Shown here piece after piece: positions 28,149-36,650 of a DNA stretch of 64,000 bases. The translations under genes were made by a program, and so were the position numbers. This DNA is from Devosia sp. Root413D1 (lineage in GTDB: Bacteria > Pseudomonadota > Alphaproteobacteria > Rhizobiales > Devosiaceae). Under the pieces are notes generated by a model. That model did no database searches. It had not been told where the DNA came from and worked only from the letters and a program-made list of their open reading frames with translations. The DNA is taken from assembly GCF_001425235.1 (NCBI RefSeq), contig NZ_LMEA01000001.1, positions 283,854 through 347,853 on the forward strand, given 5' to 3'. The first letter of the stretch is position 1. The number at the start of each line of letters is the position of its first letter.

Positions 28149-28476
28149 CGGGCTGATGCTGCCGCCCCCGCCTGTCGGTCCCGGCGGCGAGGACTCGATC
28201 ACCACCGCCGAAGGGGTGCGCTGCAGCCAGTCGATCAACTCCTCGGGCGGCTATCTCGACCTCGGCGTGGCCGGTGGCGACCTCTCCAGCGCCTACGACA
28301 ACGATTCCAACTACGGCATCGATAACGGTGACACGCGCCAGAGCGCCGTCGCCTATGCCCGCGTCATCATTCCGCTCGGCGAGGCGCCGACCCGGCTCAA
28401 CTGCGCCAGGCTCTACGAACTCGAGATCCAGAAGCTGAAGGCCGAGATCGAGATGCTGAAGGTCGGGCTCGAATAG
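28084..28476 (+). CDS. Exported small protein with C-terminal coiled coil
   Basis: A 130-residue protein. The start at ATG 28084 lies 65 bases inside the previous gene and begins a signal peptide (ARFCRVCAVSMLAVWPAAAA). The mature part is PPPPVGPGGEDSITTAEG, a cysteine, SINSSGGYLDLGVAGGDLSS, an acidic Asp/Asn stretch, then YARVIIPLGEAPTRLNCARL and a helix ELEIQKLKAEIEMLKVGLE that scores as coiled coil by eye. Two cysteines may pair. No family recognised. Confidence 0.6.
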   Translation: MARFCRVCAVSMLAVWPAAAADGLMLPPPPVGPGGEDSITTAEGVRCSQSINSSGGYLDLGVAGGDLSSAYDNDSNYGIDNGDTRQSAVAYARVIIPLGEAPTRLNCARLYELEIQKLKAEIEMLKVGLE

Positions 28477-28488
28477 CTGCGGTCGGGC

Positions 28489-28504
28489 TTAAAACCATCT
28501 TAAC
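28489..28504 (+). promoter_or_regulatory. CtrA box upstream of the GGDEF-EAL gene
   Basis: TTAAAACCATCTTAAC is an exact match to the CtrA consensus TTAA-N7-TTAAC, 57 bases before the GTG start at 28561 and just after the stop of the coiled-coil gene. Confidence 0.65.
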
Positions 28505-28560
28505 TGCCCTTCGCTAGCGTTCCGCGCTGGATTGTGGGGATTTGAGGGGCCTGATCAGAA

Positions 28561-30690
28561 GTGAAGGCGCTAGCTGCCGATTCCGATCGTAAGGCCGCCG
28601 ACGCGTTGCTGCTCGACGCGGCGCTGCAGTCGGTCCCCTACGGCTTCTGCGTCTGGTCGGCGCAGTTCAAGCTGGTGATGTTCAACCAGCATTATCTCGA
28701 CATTTACGGCTTCTCGGCCCGCCGCGTCCGCAAGGGCATGACGCTCGAAGCGGTGGTGAAGCTGTCGTCCGAGATGGGCAACCACCCGGACCAGTCGCCC
28801 GAAGAGTTCCTCAGGACCTACAAAGCCGAACTCCTCGCCAATCGCGGCGGCGCCCGCTCCAAGGTGCGCGAACGCGTTGCCGGCGATCGCTGGCTGGAGA
28901 CGGCGCATGCCTATTCTCCCGGCCTCGGCTGGGTCGTCACCCACGAGGATGTCACCGAGGAGATCGCCTCCTCCGAGATCATCCAGAAGCGCAAGCGCGA
29001 ACTCGAGCGCCAGAACATCCGGCTCGACGCAGCGGTCAACAACATCAGCCAGGGCCTCTGCATGTACGACCCCAAGGGTCGCCTGGTGATCTGCAACCAG
29101 CCCTACCAGCGCATCTACAACCTGCCCGAGCACCTGTTGAAGCCAGGCACGCAGCTCGACGACATTCTCGGCCACCTGTTCGACGAGGGCATGCAGGCCG
29201 GCGCCAACCGCGAGGACTATATCCGCTGGCGCCGCGAGGTGATCTCGCGCGGCGAGTACGGCAAGAACATCCACGAGCTCAACGGCCGCACCATCATGAT
29301 GCAGCACCATCCGATGAAGGATGGCGGCTGGGTCACTACGCACGAGGACATCACTGAGCAGCGCCAGCAGGAAGAGCGGATCCGCCATCTTGCCCGCCAC
29401 GACGCGCTGACCCAGTTGCCCAACCGCGTACAGTTCCTCGAGGAAATGGCAGCGGCCGAGCCGGGCCTCGCCCGCGGCGAGCATATCGCGGTGCTCTGCA
29501 TCGACCTCGACCACTTCAAGGCAGTCAACGATACGCTCGGCCACTCGCTCGGCGACAAGCTGCTGCAGCAGGTTTCGGCACGCCTGTGGGGCGCCACGCG
29601 CGAGAACGACCTGCTCGCTCGCCTCGGCGGCGACGAGTTCGCGCTCCTCTTGCGCGGCGTCGACAATCCAGCGGAAGCCGCCGCGATCGCCGAGCGCATC
29701 GTCAAGGCGATGGCCAACCCGTTCACCATCGATGGCCACCAGCTGGTGATCGGCACCTCGGTCGGCATCGCCATGGCGCCGCAGGATGGCGAAACTTCCG
29801 AAATCCTGATGAAGAACGCCGACCTGGCGCTCTACAAGGCCAAGAACGAAGGGCGCTCGACCTACCACTTCTTCGAATCCGGCATGGATGCGGCGATCCA
29901 GAAGCGCCGCACCATCGAAGCCGGTCTCCGCCTGGCGCTCGCCAAGGGCGAGTTGCGCCTGGTGTTCCAGCCGCTGGTCGGGCTGAAAGAGAACCGCATC
30001 ACCTGCCTCGAGGCGCTGCTGCGCTGGGATACGGCCGATCGCGGTACCATCTCGCCCACCGAGTTCATCCCTATCGCCGAGGAAACCGGACTCATCGTCC
30101 AGATCGGCGAGTGGGTGCTGCGGGAGGCCTGCCGCACCGCTGCGACCTGGCCGCTGGGGGTCCGCGTCGCGGTCAACCTCTCGCCGGTGCAGTTCAAGAA
30201 CAAGCGGCTCTACGAGACGGTCGAGGCGGCTTTGCGCGACACCGGCCTGCCGCCGACCCGGCTCGAGCTCGAGATCACCGAGTCGCTGCTGCTCTCGGAC
30301 AACGAGCCCACCCTCAAGACGCTGCACAAGCTCAGGGCACTGGGCGTCCGCATCTCGATGGATGATTTCGGCACCGGCTATTCCTCGCTGAGCTACCTGC
30401 GCAGCTTCCCCTTCGACAAGATCAAGATCGACCGCTCATTCATGCGCGACCTGAAGTCGAAGGGTGACAGCCTCGCCATCATCAAGGCGGTGATCGGGCT
30501 CGGCCAGTCGCTGGGCATGTCGACCACGGCCGAAGGCATCGAGACCGAGGAACAGCTCGCCGCCGTGCGCGACCAGGGCTGCAACGAAGTGCAGGGCTTC
30601 CTGTTCTCGCCGCCGATCGGCGCCCAGGCCGTCGCCGAAATGCTGGCCGAGGAAAGCCAGCAGCGGCCCAAGCTCCGCCGCGTCTCCTGA
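28561..30690 (+). CDS. Diguanylate cyclase/phosphodiesterase with two PAS domains
   Basis: A 709-residue cytosolic c-di-GMP enzyme. Layout: two PAS-7-type sensor domains (about 20-145 and 155-270; each ends WVVTHEDVTEE / WVTTHEDITEQ), a GGDEF domain (about 280-440) with an intact GGDEF (356-360) and I-site RxxD five residues before, and an EAL domain (about 455-700) with EALLRW at 484 and DDFGTGYSSLSYL. No membrane segment. Both catalytic centres look intact, so net activity is unclear. The start is GTG; an exact CtrA box precedes it. Confidence 0.93.
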   Translation: MKALAADSDRKAADALLLDAALQSVPYGFCVWSAQFKLVMFNQHYLDIYGFSARRVRKGMTLEAVVKLSSEMGNHPDQSPEEFLRTYKAELLANRGGARSKVRERVAGDRWLETAHAYSPGLGWVVTHEDVTEEIASSEIIQKRKRELERQNIRLDAAVNNISQGLCMYDPKGRLVICNQPYQRIYNLPEHLLKPGTQLDDILGHLFDEGMQAGANREDYIRWRREVISRGEYGKNIHELNGRTIMMQHHPMKDGGWVTTHEDITEQRQQEERIRHLARHDALTQLPNRVQFLEEMAAAEPGLARGEHIAVLCIDLDHFKAVNDTLGHSLGDKLLQQVSARLWGATRENDLLARLGGDEFALLLRGVDNPAEAAAIAERIVKAMANPFTIDGHQLVIGTSVGIAMAPQDGETSEILMKNADLALYKAKNEGRSTYHFFESGMDAAIQKRRTIEAGLRLALAKGELRLVFQPLVGLKENRITCLEALLRWDTADRGTISPTEFIPIAEETGLIVQIGEWVLREACRTAATWPLGVRVAVNLSPVQFKNKRLYETVEAALRDTGLPPTRLELEITESLLLSDNEPTLKTLHKLRALGVRISMDDFGTGYSSLSYLRSFPFDKIKIDRSFMRDLKSKGDSLAIIKAVIGLGQSLGMSTTAEGIETEEQLAAVRDQGCNEVQGFLFSPPIGAQAVAEMLAEESQQRPKLRRVS

Positions 30691-30699
30691 CGCCAGCCG

Positions 30700-31287
30700 A
30701 TGCGACAAGCGGCCTATGACCAGCTTCTCGCTCTCGCCCGCCGCTGCAGCCGCGTGCCCGCCGACGCCGATGATCTGCTGCAGGATGCGCTGATCGAGGC
30801 GATCCGCGTCGACCGCGCCGATTTCACCCGACCCGAGCATCGGCGCTGGCTGGTCGGGGTGATGCGCAACAAGGTCAGGATGGCAGCGCGTGGGGCGACA
30901 CGCAGTCGGCTCCGCGACAGCGCCTGGCAGGCGGCGCGCCACCCGCAGCCGGTCGCCGACGAGACCCCGATCAGCGCCCTGCTGGCGAGCTTGCCGCCGG
31001 CGCTGAAATCGGTCGCCGCCCTGGCGCTCAGCGGCCACGACCGTCGCGAGATCGCCTACCTGCTGCGGCTCGACGACGTGACGCTGCGCCAACGCATCTC
31101 CACCCTCGGCAAGCGGCTGCGCGCCGCCGGTCTGGCGCTGCCCGAGGGCACGCCCGGCCTTGGCCTCAACCTCGCCTATGGCCGCATCCGCGACGCGCTG
31201 CTGCCGGCGCTGCTGCGCGAGGGCGGCGTCTTCGCCTCGCACGATCCGGATGGGCACCTGTTCATCGTGCGGCGGGCGCCGCGCTAA
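30700..31287 (+). CDS. ECF-like RNA polymerase sigma factor
   Basis: A 195-residue sigma-70-like protein. Region 2 reads ADADDLLQDALIEAIRVDRA and RRWLVGVMRNKVRMAARGAT; region 4 is LPPALKSVAALALSGHDRRE then IAYLLRLDDVTLRQRISTLG (helix-turn-helix). The last 50 residues are a variable tail. It follows the c-di-GMP gene after 9 bases and is likely co-transcribed with it. No anti-sigma gene is adjacent. Confidence 0.75.
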   Translation: MRQAAYDQLLALARRCSRVPADADDLLQDALIEAIRVDRADFTRPEHRRWLVGVMRNKVRMAARGATRSRLRDSAWQAARHPQPVADETPISALLASLPPALKSVAALALSGHDRREIAYLLRLDDVTLRQRISTLGKRLRAAGLALPEGTPGLGLNLAYGRIRDALLPALLREGGVFASHDPDGHLFIVRRAPR

Positions 31288-31372
31288 GCTGCCAGGAATA
31301 TTTTGGCGCCTTGCTCACATTCCGCCTGATGGCGGCAACCATTGATGTAACCACTCATCAGGAGCTGAACCC

Positions 31373-31759
31373 ATGATCCCCAAACCGCACCGCGCCAGCA
31401 TCGTCTACTATGTCGCCGACATCGCCCGCACCGAGCGCTTCTACAACGAGACGCTCGGCATCGAACTCACTCGCATGGAGGGCGCCGAGCCCTATTGGCT
31501 GCAGGGTTCGCTCGATCAGGGCCTCGACATCATCTTCTTTCAAATGGAAGGCTCGCGCGGCAGCTCGCCGGCGCTGATCTTCGATCTCGCCGAAGGCGGC
31601 ATCGACGATGTGGTGGCCGCACTGGTCGCCCACGGCGTCACCATCGTCACTCCGGTCAGCGAGGCGCCCGGCGGCTGGAGCGCCGACTTTCTGGATCCGG
31701 ATGGCTTTGGCCTCGGCCTCTACCAGTCGGGCGACAAGCCGCGATCGCTGAAAAAATAG
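31373..31759 (+). CDS. VOC family protein (glyoxalase/bleomycin-resistance fold)
   Basis: A 128-residue single-domain VOC protein. It shows two beta-alpha-beta-beta-beta units: IVYYVADIARTERFYNETLG then IELTRM, and ALIFDLAEGGIDDVVAALVA then DFLDPDGFGLGLYQ. The terminal D-P-D-G-F-G-L segment is typical. Metal ligand positions and the substrate are not clear. Stand-alone gene. Confidence 0.88.
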   Translation: MIPKPHRASIVYYVADIARTERFYNETLGIELTRMEGAEPYWLQGSLDQGLDIIFFQMEGSRGSSPALIFDLAEGGIDDVVAALVAHGVTIVTPVSEAPGGWSADFLDPDGFGLGLYQSGDKPRSLKK

Positions 31760-31960
31760 CAACTGCGTCGATCTGACGGCAGTCCGTTCGTCGTGCATGC
31801 GAGGGTGCTTTCCGGGCGCAACAGCGCTGGGTAACCGGGGAGTGCCCTCACCCCGGCCACTGGGTCGCAAACCAGCTATTCGGCGAATTGTCTTGAGAAT
31901 GTGACCCTTGTCCGATATGGGGCGCGACTAATCTCCTGAACATCCGATCGGCCGCCCCTC

Positions 31961-33775
31961 ATGTCTTTGCGTAACATCGCAATCATTGCTCACGTTGACC
32001 ATGGCAAGACCACCATGATCGACGTCCTGCTCAAGCAGTCCGGTTCGTTCCGCGAGAACCAGCGCGTCGAAGAACGCGCCATGGACAGCAATGACCTCGA
32101 GCGCGAGCGCGGCATCACCATTCTGGCGAAGGTGACTTCGCTGGTCTGGAAGGACACCCGCATCAACATCGTCGACACCCCCGGCCACGCCGACTTCGGC
32201 GGCGAAGTCGAGCGCATCCTGTCGATGGTCGATGGCGTGGTGATCCTGGTCGACGCCGCCGAAGGCCCGATGCCGCAGACCAAGTTCGTGCTCGGCAAGG
32301 CGCTTGCCCAGGGCCTCCGCCCGATCGTTGCGATCAACAAGATCGACCGCCCCGACGAACGCCACCTCGAGGTGCTCGAAGAGATTTTCGATCTGTTCAT
32401 CGCGCTTGACGCGACCCCGGAGCAGCTCGATTTCCCGGTGCTCTACGGCGCCGCCAAGCTCGGCTGGATGTCCGAAAAGCCGGAAGGCCCCAAGGACTCG
32501 CTGGCCCCGCTGCTCGACAAAGTGCTCGAATACGTGCCCGCGCCGAAGGTGGAAGAGGGCCCGTTCCGCATGCTGGTCACCACCATCGAGCGCAACCCGT
32601 TCCTCGGCCGCATCCTCACCGGGCGCATCACCTCCGGTACGGTCAAGGCCGGTGACCCGATCCACTCGCTCGGCCGCGACGGCAAGATCGTCGAGAAGGG
32701 CCGCGTTTCGAAGGTGCTGGCCTTCCGCGGCCTCGAACGCACCCCGATCGATATCGCCGAAGCCGGCGACATCGTCGCCATTGCCGGGCTCGAAACCTCG
32801 ACCGTCGCCGATACGCTGGTTAACCCGGCGGTGACCGTGCCGCTGCCGTCCAAACCGATCGATCCGCCGACCCTGTCGGTCACCTTCCGCATCAATGACG
32901 GCCCGCTGGCCGGCCGCGAAGGCGACAAGGTGCAGTCGCGCGTCATCCGCGAGCGCCTCCTGCGTGAAGCCGAAGGCAACGTCGCGATCAAGATCACCGA
33001 AGGCGATGACAACGACTCGTTCGAAGTCGCCGGACGCGGTGAATTGCAGCTCGCCGTGCTGATCGAAAACATGCGCCGCGAGGGTTTTGAGCTCACCATC
33101 GGCCGCCCGCGCGTCGTCATCCGCGAGGAGAACGGTCAGAAGCTCGAGCCGATCGAAGAAGTGATCATCGACGTCGATGACGAGCATAGCGGCGTCGTGG
33201 TGCAGAAGCTGACCGAGCGCAAGGGCGACCTGGTCGACATGCGCCCCTCGGGCGTCGGCCGCCAGCGCCTCCGCTTCTACGTGCCGACCCGCTCGCTGAT
33301 CGGCTACCAGCCCGAGCTCTTGTCCGATACCCGCGGCACCGCCATCTTCAACCGGCTGTTCCACGAGTATCAGCCGTTCAAGGGCGCCCTGCCGGGCCGT
33401 CGCACCGGTGTGCTGATCTCCAACGGCACCGGCCAGGCTGTGACCTATGCGCTGTGGAACCTCGAGGAGCGCGGCCCGATCATGATCGATGCCGGCGTCG
33501 ACATCTACGAGGGCATGATCATCGGCGAGCACGCCCGCGAGAACGACCTCGAGGTGAATGCGCTGAAGGGCAAGCAGCTGACCAACATCCGCACGACTTC
33601 GAAGGATGAAGCGGTTCGCCTCACGCCGCCCAAGAAGCTCACCCTCGAGCAGTCGCTCGGCTATATCGCCGACGACGAGTATGTCGAAGTGACGCCCAAA
33701 TCCATCCGCCTGCGCAAGATCTGGCTCGACCCCAACGATCGCAAGCGCATGATGCGCGCCGCCAAGGCCAGCTGA
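31961..33775 (+). CDS. typA: Translational GTPase TypA/BipA
   Basis: A ribosome-binding GTPase of 604 residues involved in 50S assembly and stress adaptation. It has the P-loop HVDHGKTT, switch region ERERGITILAKVTS, DTPGHADFGGEVER, NKIDRPD, and the BipA-specific C-terminal domain (ARENDLEVNALKGKQLTNIR). It is a stand-alone gene, with a likely terminator after it. Confidence 0.97.
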   Translation: MSLRNIAIIAHVDHGKTTMIDVLLKQSGSFRENQRVEERAMDSNDLERERGITILAKVTSLVWKDTRINIVDTPGHADFGGEVERILSMVDGVVILVDAAEGPMPQTKFVLGKALAQGLRPIVAINKIDRPDERHLEVLEEIFDLFIALDATPEQLDFPVLYGAAKLGWMSEKPEGPKDSLAPLLDKVLEYVPAPKVEEGPFRMLVTTIERNPFLGRILTGRITSGTVKAGDPIHSLGRDGKIVEKGRVSKVLAFRGLERTPIDIAEAGDIVAIAGLETSTVADTLVNPAVTVPLPSKPIDPPTLSVTFRINDGPLAGREGDKVQSRVIRERLLREAEGNVAIKITEGDDNDSFEVAGRGELQLAVLIENMRREGFELTIGRPRVVIREENGQKLEPIEEVIIDVDDEHSGVVVQKLTERKGDLVDMRPSGVGRQRLRFYVPTRSLIGYQPELLSDTRGTAIFNRLFHEYQPFKGALPGRRTGVLISNGTGQAVTYALWNLEERGPIMIDAGVDIYEGMIIGEHARENDLEVNALKGKQLTNIRTTSKDEAVRLTPPKKLTLEQSLGYIADDEYVEVTPKSIRLRKIWLDPNDRKRMMRAAKAS

Positions 33776-33781
33776 TCCAAT

Positions 33782-33812
33782 AGGGCGGCCGCACCCCGGC
33801 CGTCCGTATTGT
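33782..33812 (+). terminator. Probable terminator of typA
   Basis: Nine-bp stem GGGCGGCCG / CGGCCGTCC (one G-U pair) with loop CACCC followed by GTATTGTT, seven bases after the typA stop. Confidence 0.5.
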
Positions 33813-33863
33813 TCCGTCATTACAACATGCTACAGGTTTCCCGAGGATTTTGGGGGACCCGAC

Positions 33864-34199
33864 ATGTTGAAGCGGACGGCATTACTCGCGTCGATTGCCC
33901 TTGTTGCAGCACTGGCCTCGGCTTCGTCGGCTGAGGCCAAGGTTCGGCTGAAGCCGATCAACTGCCCGGTTGCCAAGGCCGCCGAAAGCTTCCGCATCAC
34001 CGGCGCCAAGGGCGAACTCGAGGGCGTCCGCTCCGAGTACCAGTGGCTAGCGGCCAACCGCCCCGGCTGGAAGCGCACCGACCAGGCGCTCATCACCAAA
34101 GGCAACAAGGCCTATGACCTGCTGACCATCGTCAAAGGGCGCAAGAAGCAGGTGATCTGCTTCGACATTACCGCTTTCTTTGGTAAGCGGGATTTCTGA
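33864..34199 (+). CDS. Hypothetical small secreted protein
   Basis: A 111-residue exported protein. It has signal peptide LKRTALLASIALVAALASAS (A-E-A cleavage near residue 25) and a mature basic domain with two cysteines (INCPVAKAAESFRITGAKGE; QVICFDITAFFGKRDF). It may form one disulfide. I do not recognise a family. GGGGGACC precedes the ATG. Confidence 0.65.
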   Translation: MLKRTALLASIALVAALASASSAEAKVRLKPINCPVAKAAESFRITGAKGELEGVRSEYQWLAANRPGWKRTDQALITKGNKAYDLLTIVKGRKKQVICFDITAFFGKRDF

Positions 34200-34222
34200 C
34201 CGAACACTGCGACTGGAGCACC

Positions 34223-34837
34223 ATGGCCACCTGGATCACCCAGATCATCACCGACCTCGGCTATGTCGGGATCGCCCTGCTGATGCTGCTCGAGGCGGTG
34301 TTCCCGCCGATCCCCTCCGAACTGATCGTGCCGTTCGCCGGCTTTGCCGCGGGCCAGGGCCAGCTCAATGTCTTCGGCGTGATCCTCGCCGCCACCCTCG
34401 GCTCGCTGATCGGCATGCTGCCCTGGTACTTCGTTGGCCGGTTGTTCGGTCTCGAACGGGTGAAATGGCTGGCCGACCACATCGGCCGCTGGTTCGCCTT
34501 CAATGCCGACGAGATCGATTATGCCGCCCGCATCTTCGATCGCTGGGGCAAGCCGATCGTCCTCGTCGGCCGGCTGTTCCCGATCCTTCGCACCCTGATC
34601 TCGGTCCCCGCCGGGCTGGCGAAGATGAACTTTCCGACCTTCGCGCTGTTCTCGGCCATCGGCATGCTGATCTGGAACAGCGTGCTGGTCGGCGCCGGGT
34701 ACCTCTTGCACGAGCACTACCACCTGGTCGAAAGCTGGCTCGACCCGCTGACCTGGGTGGTGCTGATCGCCGTCGTCGGCGTCTACGTGTTCCGCCTCTT
34801 CACCTGGCGTCCAAGCCGCGCCAGCCAAAAAATCTGA
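34223..34837 (+). CDS. DedA family membrane protein
   Basis: A 204-residue integral membrane protein of the DedA/SNARE-associated family, some members of which flip undecaprenyl phosphate or support pH and drug tolerance. Visible are LLEAVFPPIPSELIVPFAGF (re-entrant loop with the conserved Glu and Pro residues) and WGKPIVLVGRLFPILRTLIS with G-R-x-x-P-x-x-R. Starts at ATG 34223 and is followed by the ECF41 promoter. Confidence 0.92.
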   Translation: MATWITQIITDLGYVGIALLMLLEAVFPPIPSELIVPFAGFAAGQGQLNVFGVILAATLGSLIGMLPWYFVGRLFGLERVKWLADHIGRWFAFNADEIDYAARIFDRWGKPIVLVGRLFPILRTLISVPAGLAKMNFPTFALFSAIGMLIWNSVLVGAGYLLHEHYHLVESWLDPLTWVVLIAVVGVYVFRLFTWRPSRASQKI

Positions 34838-34843
34838 GGTCGA

Positions 34844-34871
34844 TGTCACACCGGCCGGGGGCTGGGTCGTC
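34844..34871 (+). promoter_or_regulatory. ECF41-type promoter
   Basis: TGTCACA (34844-34850), a 17-base spacer, and CGTC (34868-34871), 37 bases before the carboxymuconolactone decarboxylase start. ECF41 sigma factors recognise promoters of the type TGTCACA-N16/17-CGTC, and their main target is the linked decarboxylase or oxidoreductase. Confidence 0.75.
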
Positions 34872-34908
34872 TTGTTGTCGTGAGCATCACAATGACATGG
34901 AGACAATG

Positions 34909-35364
34909 ATGACCAAGCGCATCAACCCCTACGCCCGGATGGACCTGATTCAGCCGCTGATCGACTACAGCCAGGCCGTGCCCGATGTCGGCCTCGAGCC
35001 GACCCTGGCGCATCTGGTGAAGATCCGCGCCAGCCAGATCAACGGCTGCGCCGTGTGCCTCGTCATGCACAGCCAGGAAGCCCGCCAGGACGGTGAAACC
35101 GAAATGCGCATCTACCTGCTCGATGCCTGGCGCGAGGCGCTGCATTTCACCCCGCGCGAGCGCGCCGCTCTGGCCTGGACCGAGGCGCTGACCCGGCTCG
35201 ATCATACCGCCGATGCGGCCTATGAGCTGGTGGCGGCCGAATTCAGCGAGGCCGAGCAGGTCGTCCTCACCCTGTTGATCGGCAACATCAATACCTGGAA
35301 CCGTATCAATGCCGGTTTCCGGGTGAACCCGCCGCGTTCGGCGATCATCAAGGTGGCGGCATAA
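34909..35364 (+). CDS. Carboxymuconolactone decarboxylase family protein (AhpD-like)
   Basis: A 151-residue helical protein of the CMD/AhpD superfamily. It has the redox motif CAVCLVMH (C47, C50, H54) and the proton relay region WTEALTRLDHTADAAYELVA. Members here act as thiol peroxidase or alkylhydroperoxidase partners. The start is ATG 34909 (34897 and 34906 are in frame too; GGAG at 34899 fits best). The stop is one base before the ECF41 sigma gene, so the two form an operon. Confidence 0.9.
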   Translation: MTKRINPYARMDLIQPLIDYSQAVPDVGLEPTLAHLVKIRASQINGCAVCLVMHSQEARQDGETEMRIYLLDAWREALHFTPRERAALAWTEALTRLDHTADAAYELVAAEFSEAEQVVLTLLIGNINTWNRINAGFRVNPPRSAIIKVAA

Positions 35365-35365
35365 C

Positions 35366-36241
35366 ATGGATGCCGGGCGGGCCGATGCGGCCATCAGTTT
35401 CGAACCCCATCGGCCCCGCCTCACCCGGGTGGCCTACCGCATGCTCGGCTCGGTCGCCGATGCCGAGGATGTGGTGCAGGACGCGTTCCTGCGCTGGCAC
35501 ACCACCGACCGCTCCGAGGTCGACAACGCCGAGGCCTTCCTCGTGCGCGTCGTCACCCGGCTCTGCCTCGACGTGCTGAAATCCTCCCGCCGCAAGCGCG
35601 AGACCTATATCGGCCCCTGGCTCCCCGACCCGGTGGTCGACAGCGAGGCCGATCTCGCCGAGGACGTCACCCTGCCCCTCCTCCTGGCGCTGGAGCGGCT
35701 CTCGCCGCTCGAGCGCGCTGCCTTCCTGCTGCATGATGTGTTCGGCATGGAGTTCGAGGAGGTGGCGACCGCCATCGATCGCGAGCCGGCGGCCTGCCGG
35801 CAGCTGGCGGCGCGGGCCCGCCAGCATGTGCACGAGGCGCGGCCGCGCTTCGCCGTCGACCAGCGCCGCGGCCTCGAATTCGCCGAAGCCTTCTTTGCCG
35901 CCTCGCAGACCGGCGATATGGCAATGCTCAAATCGATGCTCGCCGCCGATATCACCGTCACCGCCGATGGCGGCGGCAAGCGTCCGGCCGGCCCGGTGCC
36001 GATCGTCGGCTTCGATGCCGTAATGAAGTTGATGGAACGGATGGCGCGGATGTTTGCCAGTGCGCCGTCGCAACTCGTCCGTTTCGCCACCATCAACGGG
36101 CTGCCCGGCTTCGTCACGCTCGAGGCGGATGGCGAGCTGCAGACCACCGCGCTCGAGATCGTCGACGGCAAGATTGCCGGCATCTATGTCGTGCGCAACC
36201 CGGACAAGCTCGGGCACCTCGATGGCATGGCGCTCAACTGA
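35366..36241 (+). CDS. sigJ: ECF41-group RNA polymerase sigma factor (SigJ-like)
   Basis: A 291-residue sigma factor with sigma regions 2 and 4 (EDVVQDAFLRWHTTDR; SPLERAAFLLHDVFGMEFEE) and a C-terminal SnoaL-like domain that replaces the anti-sigma factor. The ECF41 markers are present: WLPDPV at 85-90, DGGGK at 201-205 and NPDKL at 278-282. The sigma domain is linked to control of the upstream decarboxylase gene. Full length with no broken motif. Confidence 0.93.
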   Translation: MDAGRADAAISFEPHRPRLTRVAYRMLGSVADAEDVVQDAFLRWHTTDRSEVDNAEAFLVRVVTRLCLDVLKSSRRKRETYIGPWLPDPVVDSEADLAEDVTLPLLLALERLSPLERAAFLLHDVFGMEFEEVATAIDREPAACRQLAARARQHVHEARPRFAVDQRRGLEFAEAFFAASQTGDMAMLKSMLAADITVTADGGGKRPAGPVPIVGFDAVMKLMERMARMFASAPSQLVRFATINGLPGFVTLEADGELQTTALEIVDGKIAGIYVVRNPDKLGHLDGMALN

Positions 36242-36337
36242 GCGCCAACCCACCGCGCTGAAAGGCAAAATCGTCGCGCCCGCTTGCCGCCTGGCGTTCC
36301 GCCCCCTAAATAGGGCGGCGAACCCGAGGGCCACCCG

Positions 36338-36640
36338 ATGATCTTTGCCATTCTGCAGACGCTGAGCTTCATTCTGAACATCGTCTGGTGGATCTTCCTG
36401 ATCATGATCATCATGAGCTGGCTGATCAGCTTCAACGTGATCAACACCCGCAACCAGTTCGTCGCTTCGATCTGGCGCGTGCTGAACCAGATCACCGAGC
36501 CGATCCTGAAGCCGATCCGCCGCGTCATCCCGGCAATGGGCGGGCTCGACCTGTCGCCGCTGATCGTCTTCGTCATCATCTTCTTCCTGCAGAACCTCAT
36601 CGGCTTCTACGCCGCCCGGGCCGCTGTCGGCGCGCTCTGA
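36338..36640 (+). CDS. YggT family membrane protein
   Basis: A 100-residue inner membrane protein with two YggT motifs: FILNIVWWIFLIMIIMSWLI and ILKPIRRVIPAMGGLDLSPL then IVFVIIFFLQNLIG. Family members are linked to osmotic tolerance and cell shape, often next to a DUF167 gene, as here (37085). The upstream 96 bases hold the end of sigJ only. Confidence 0.88.
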   Translation: MIFAILQTLSFILNIVWWIFLIMIIMSWLISFNVINTRNQFVASIWRVLNQITEPILKPIRRVIPAMGGLDLSPLIVFVIIFFLQNLIGFYAARAAVGAL

Positions 36641-36650
36641 ACGGCGCGCC

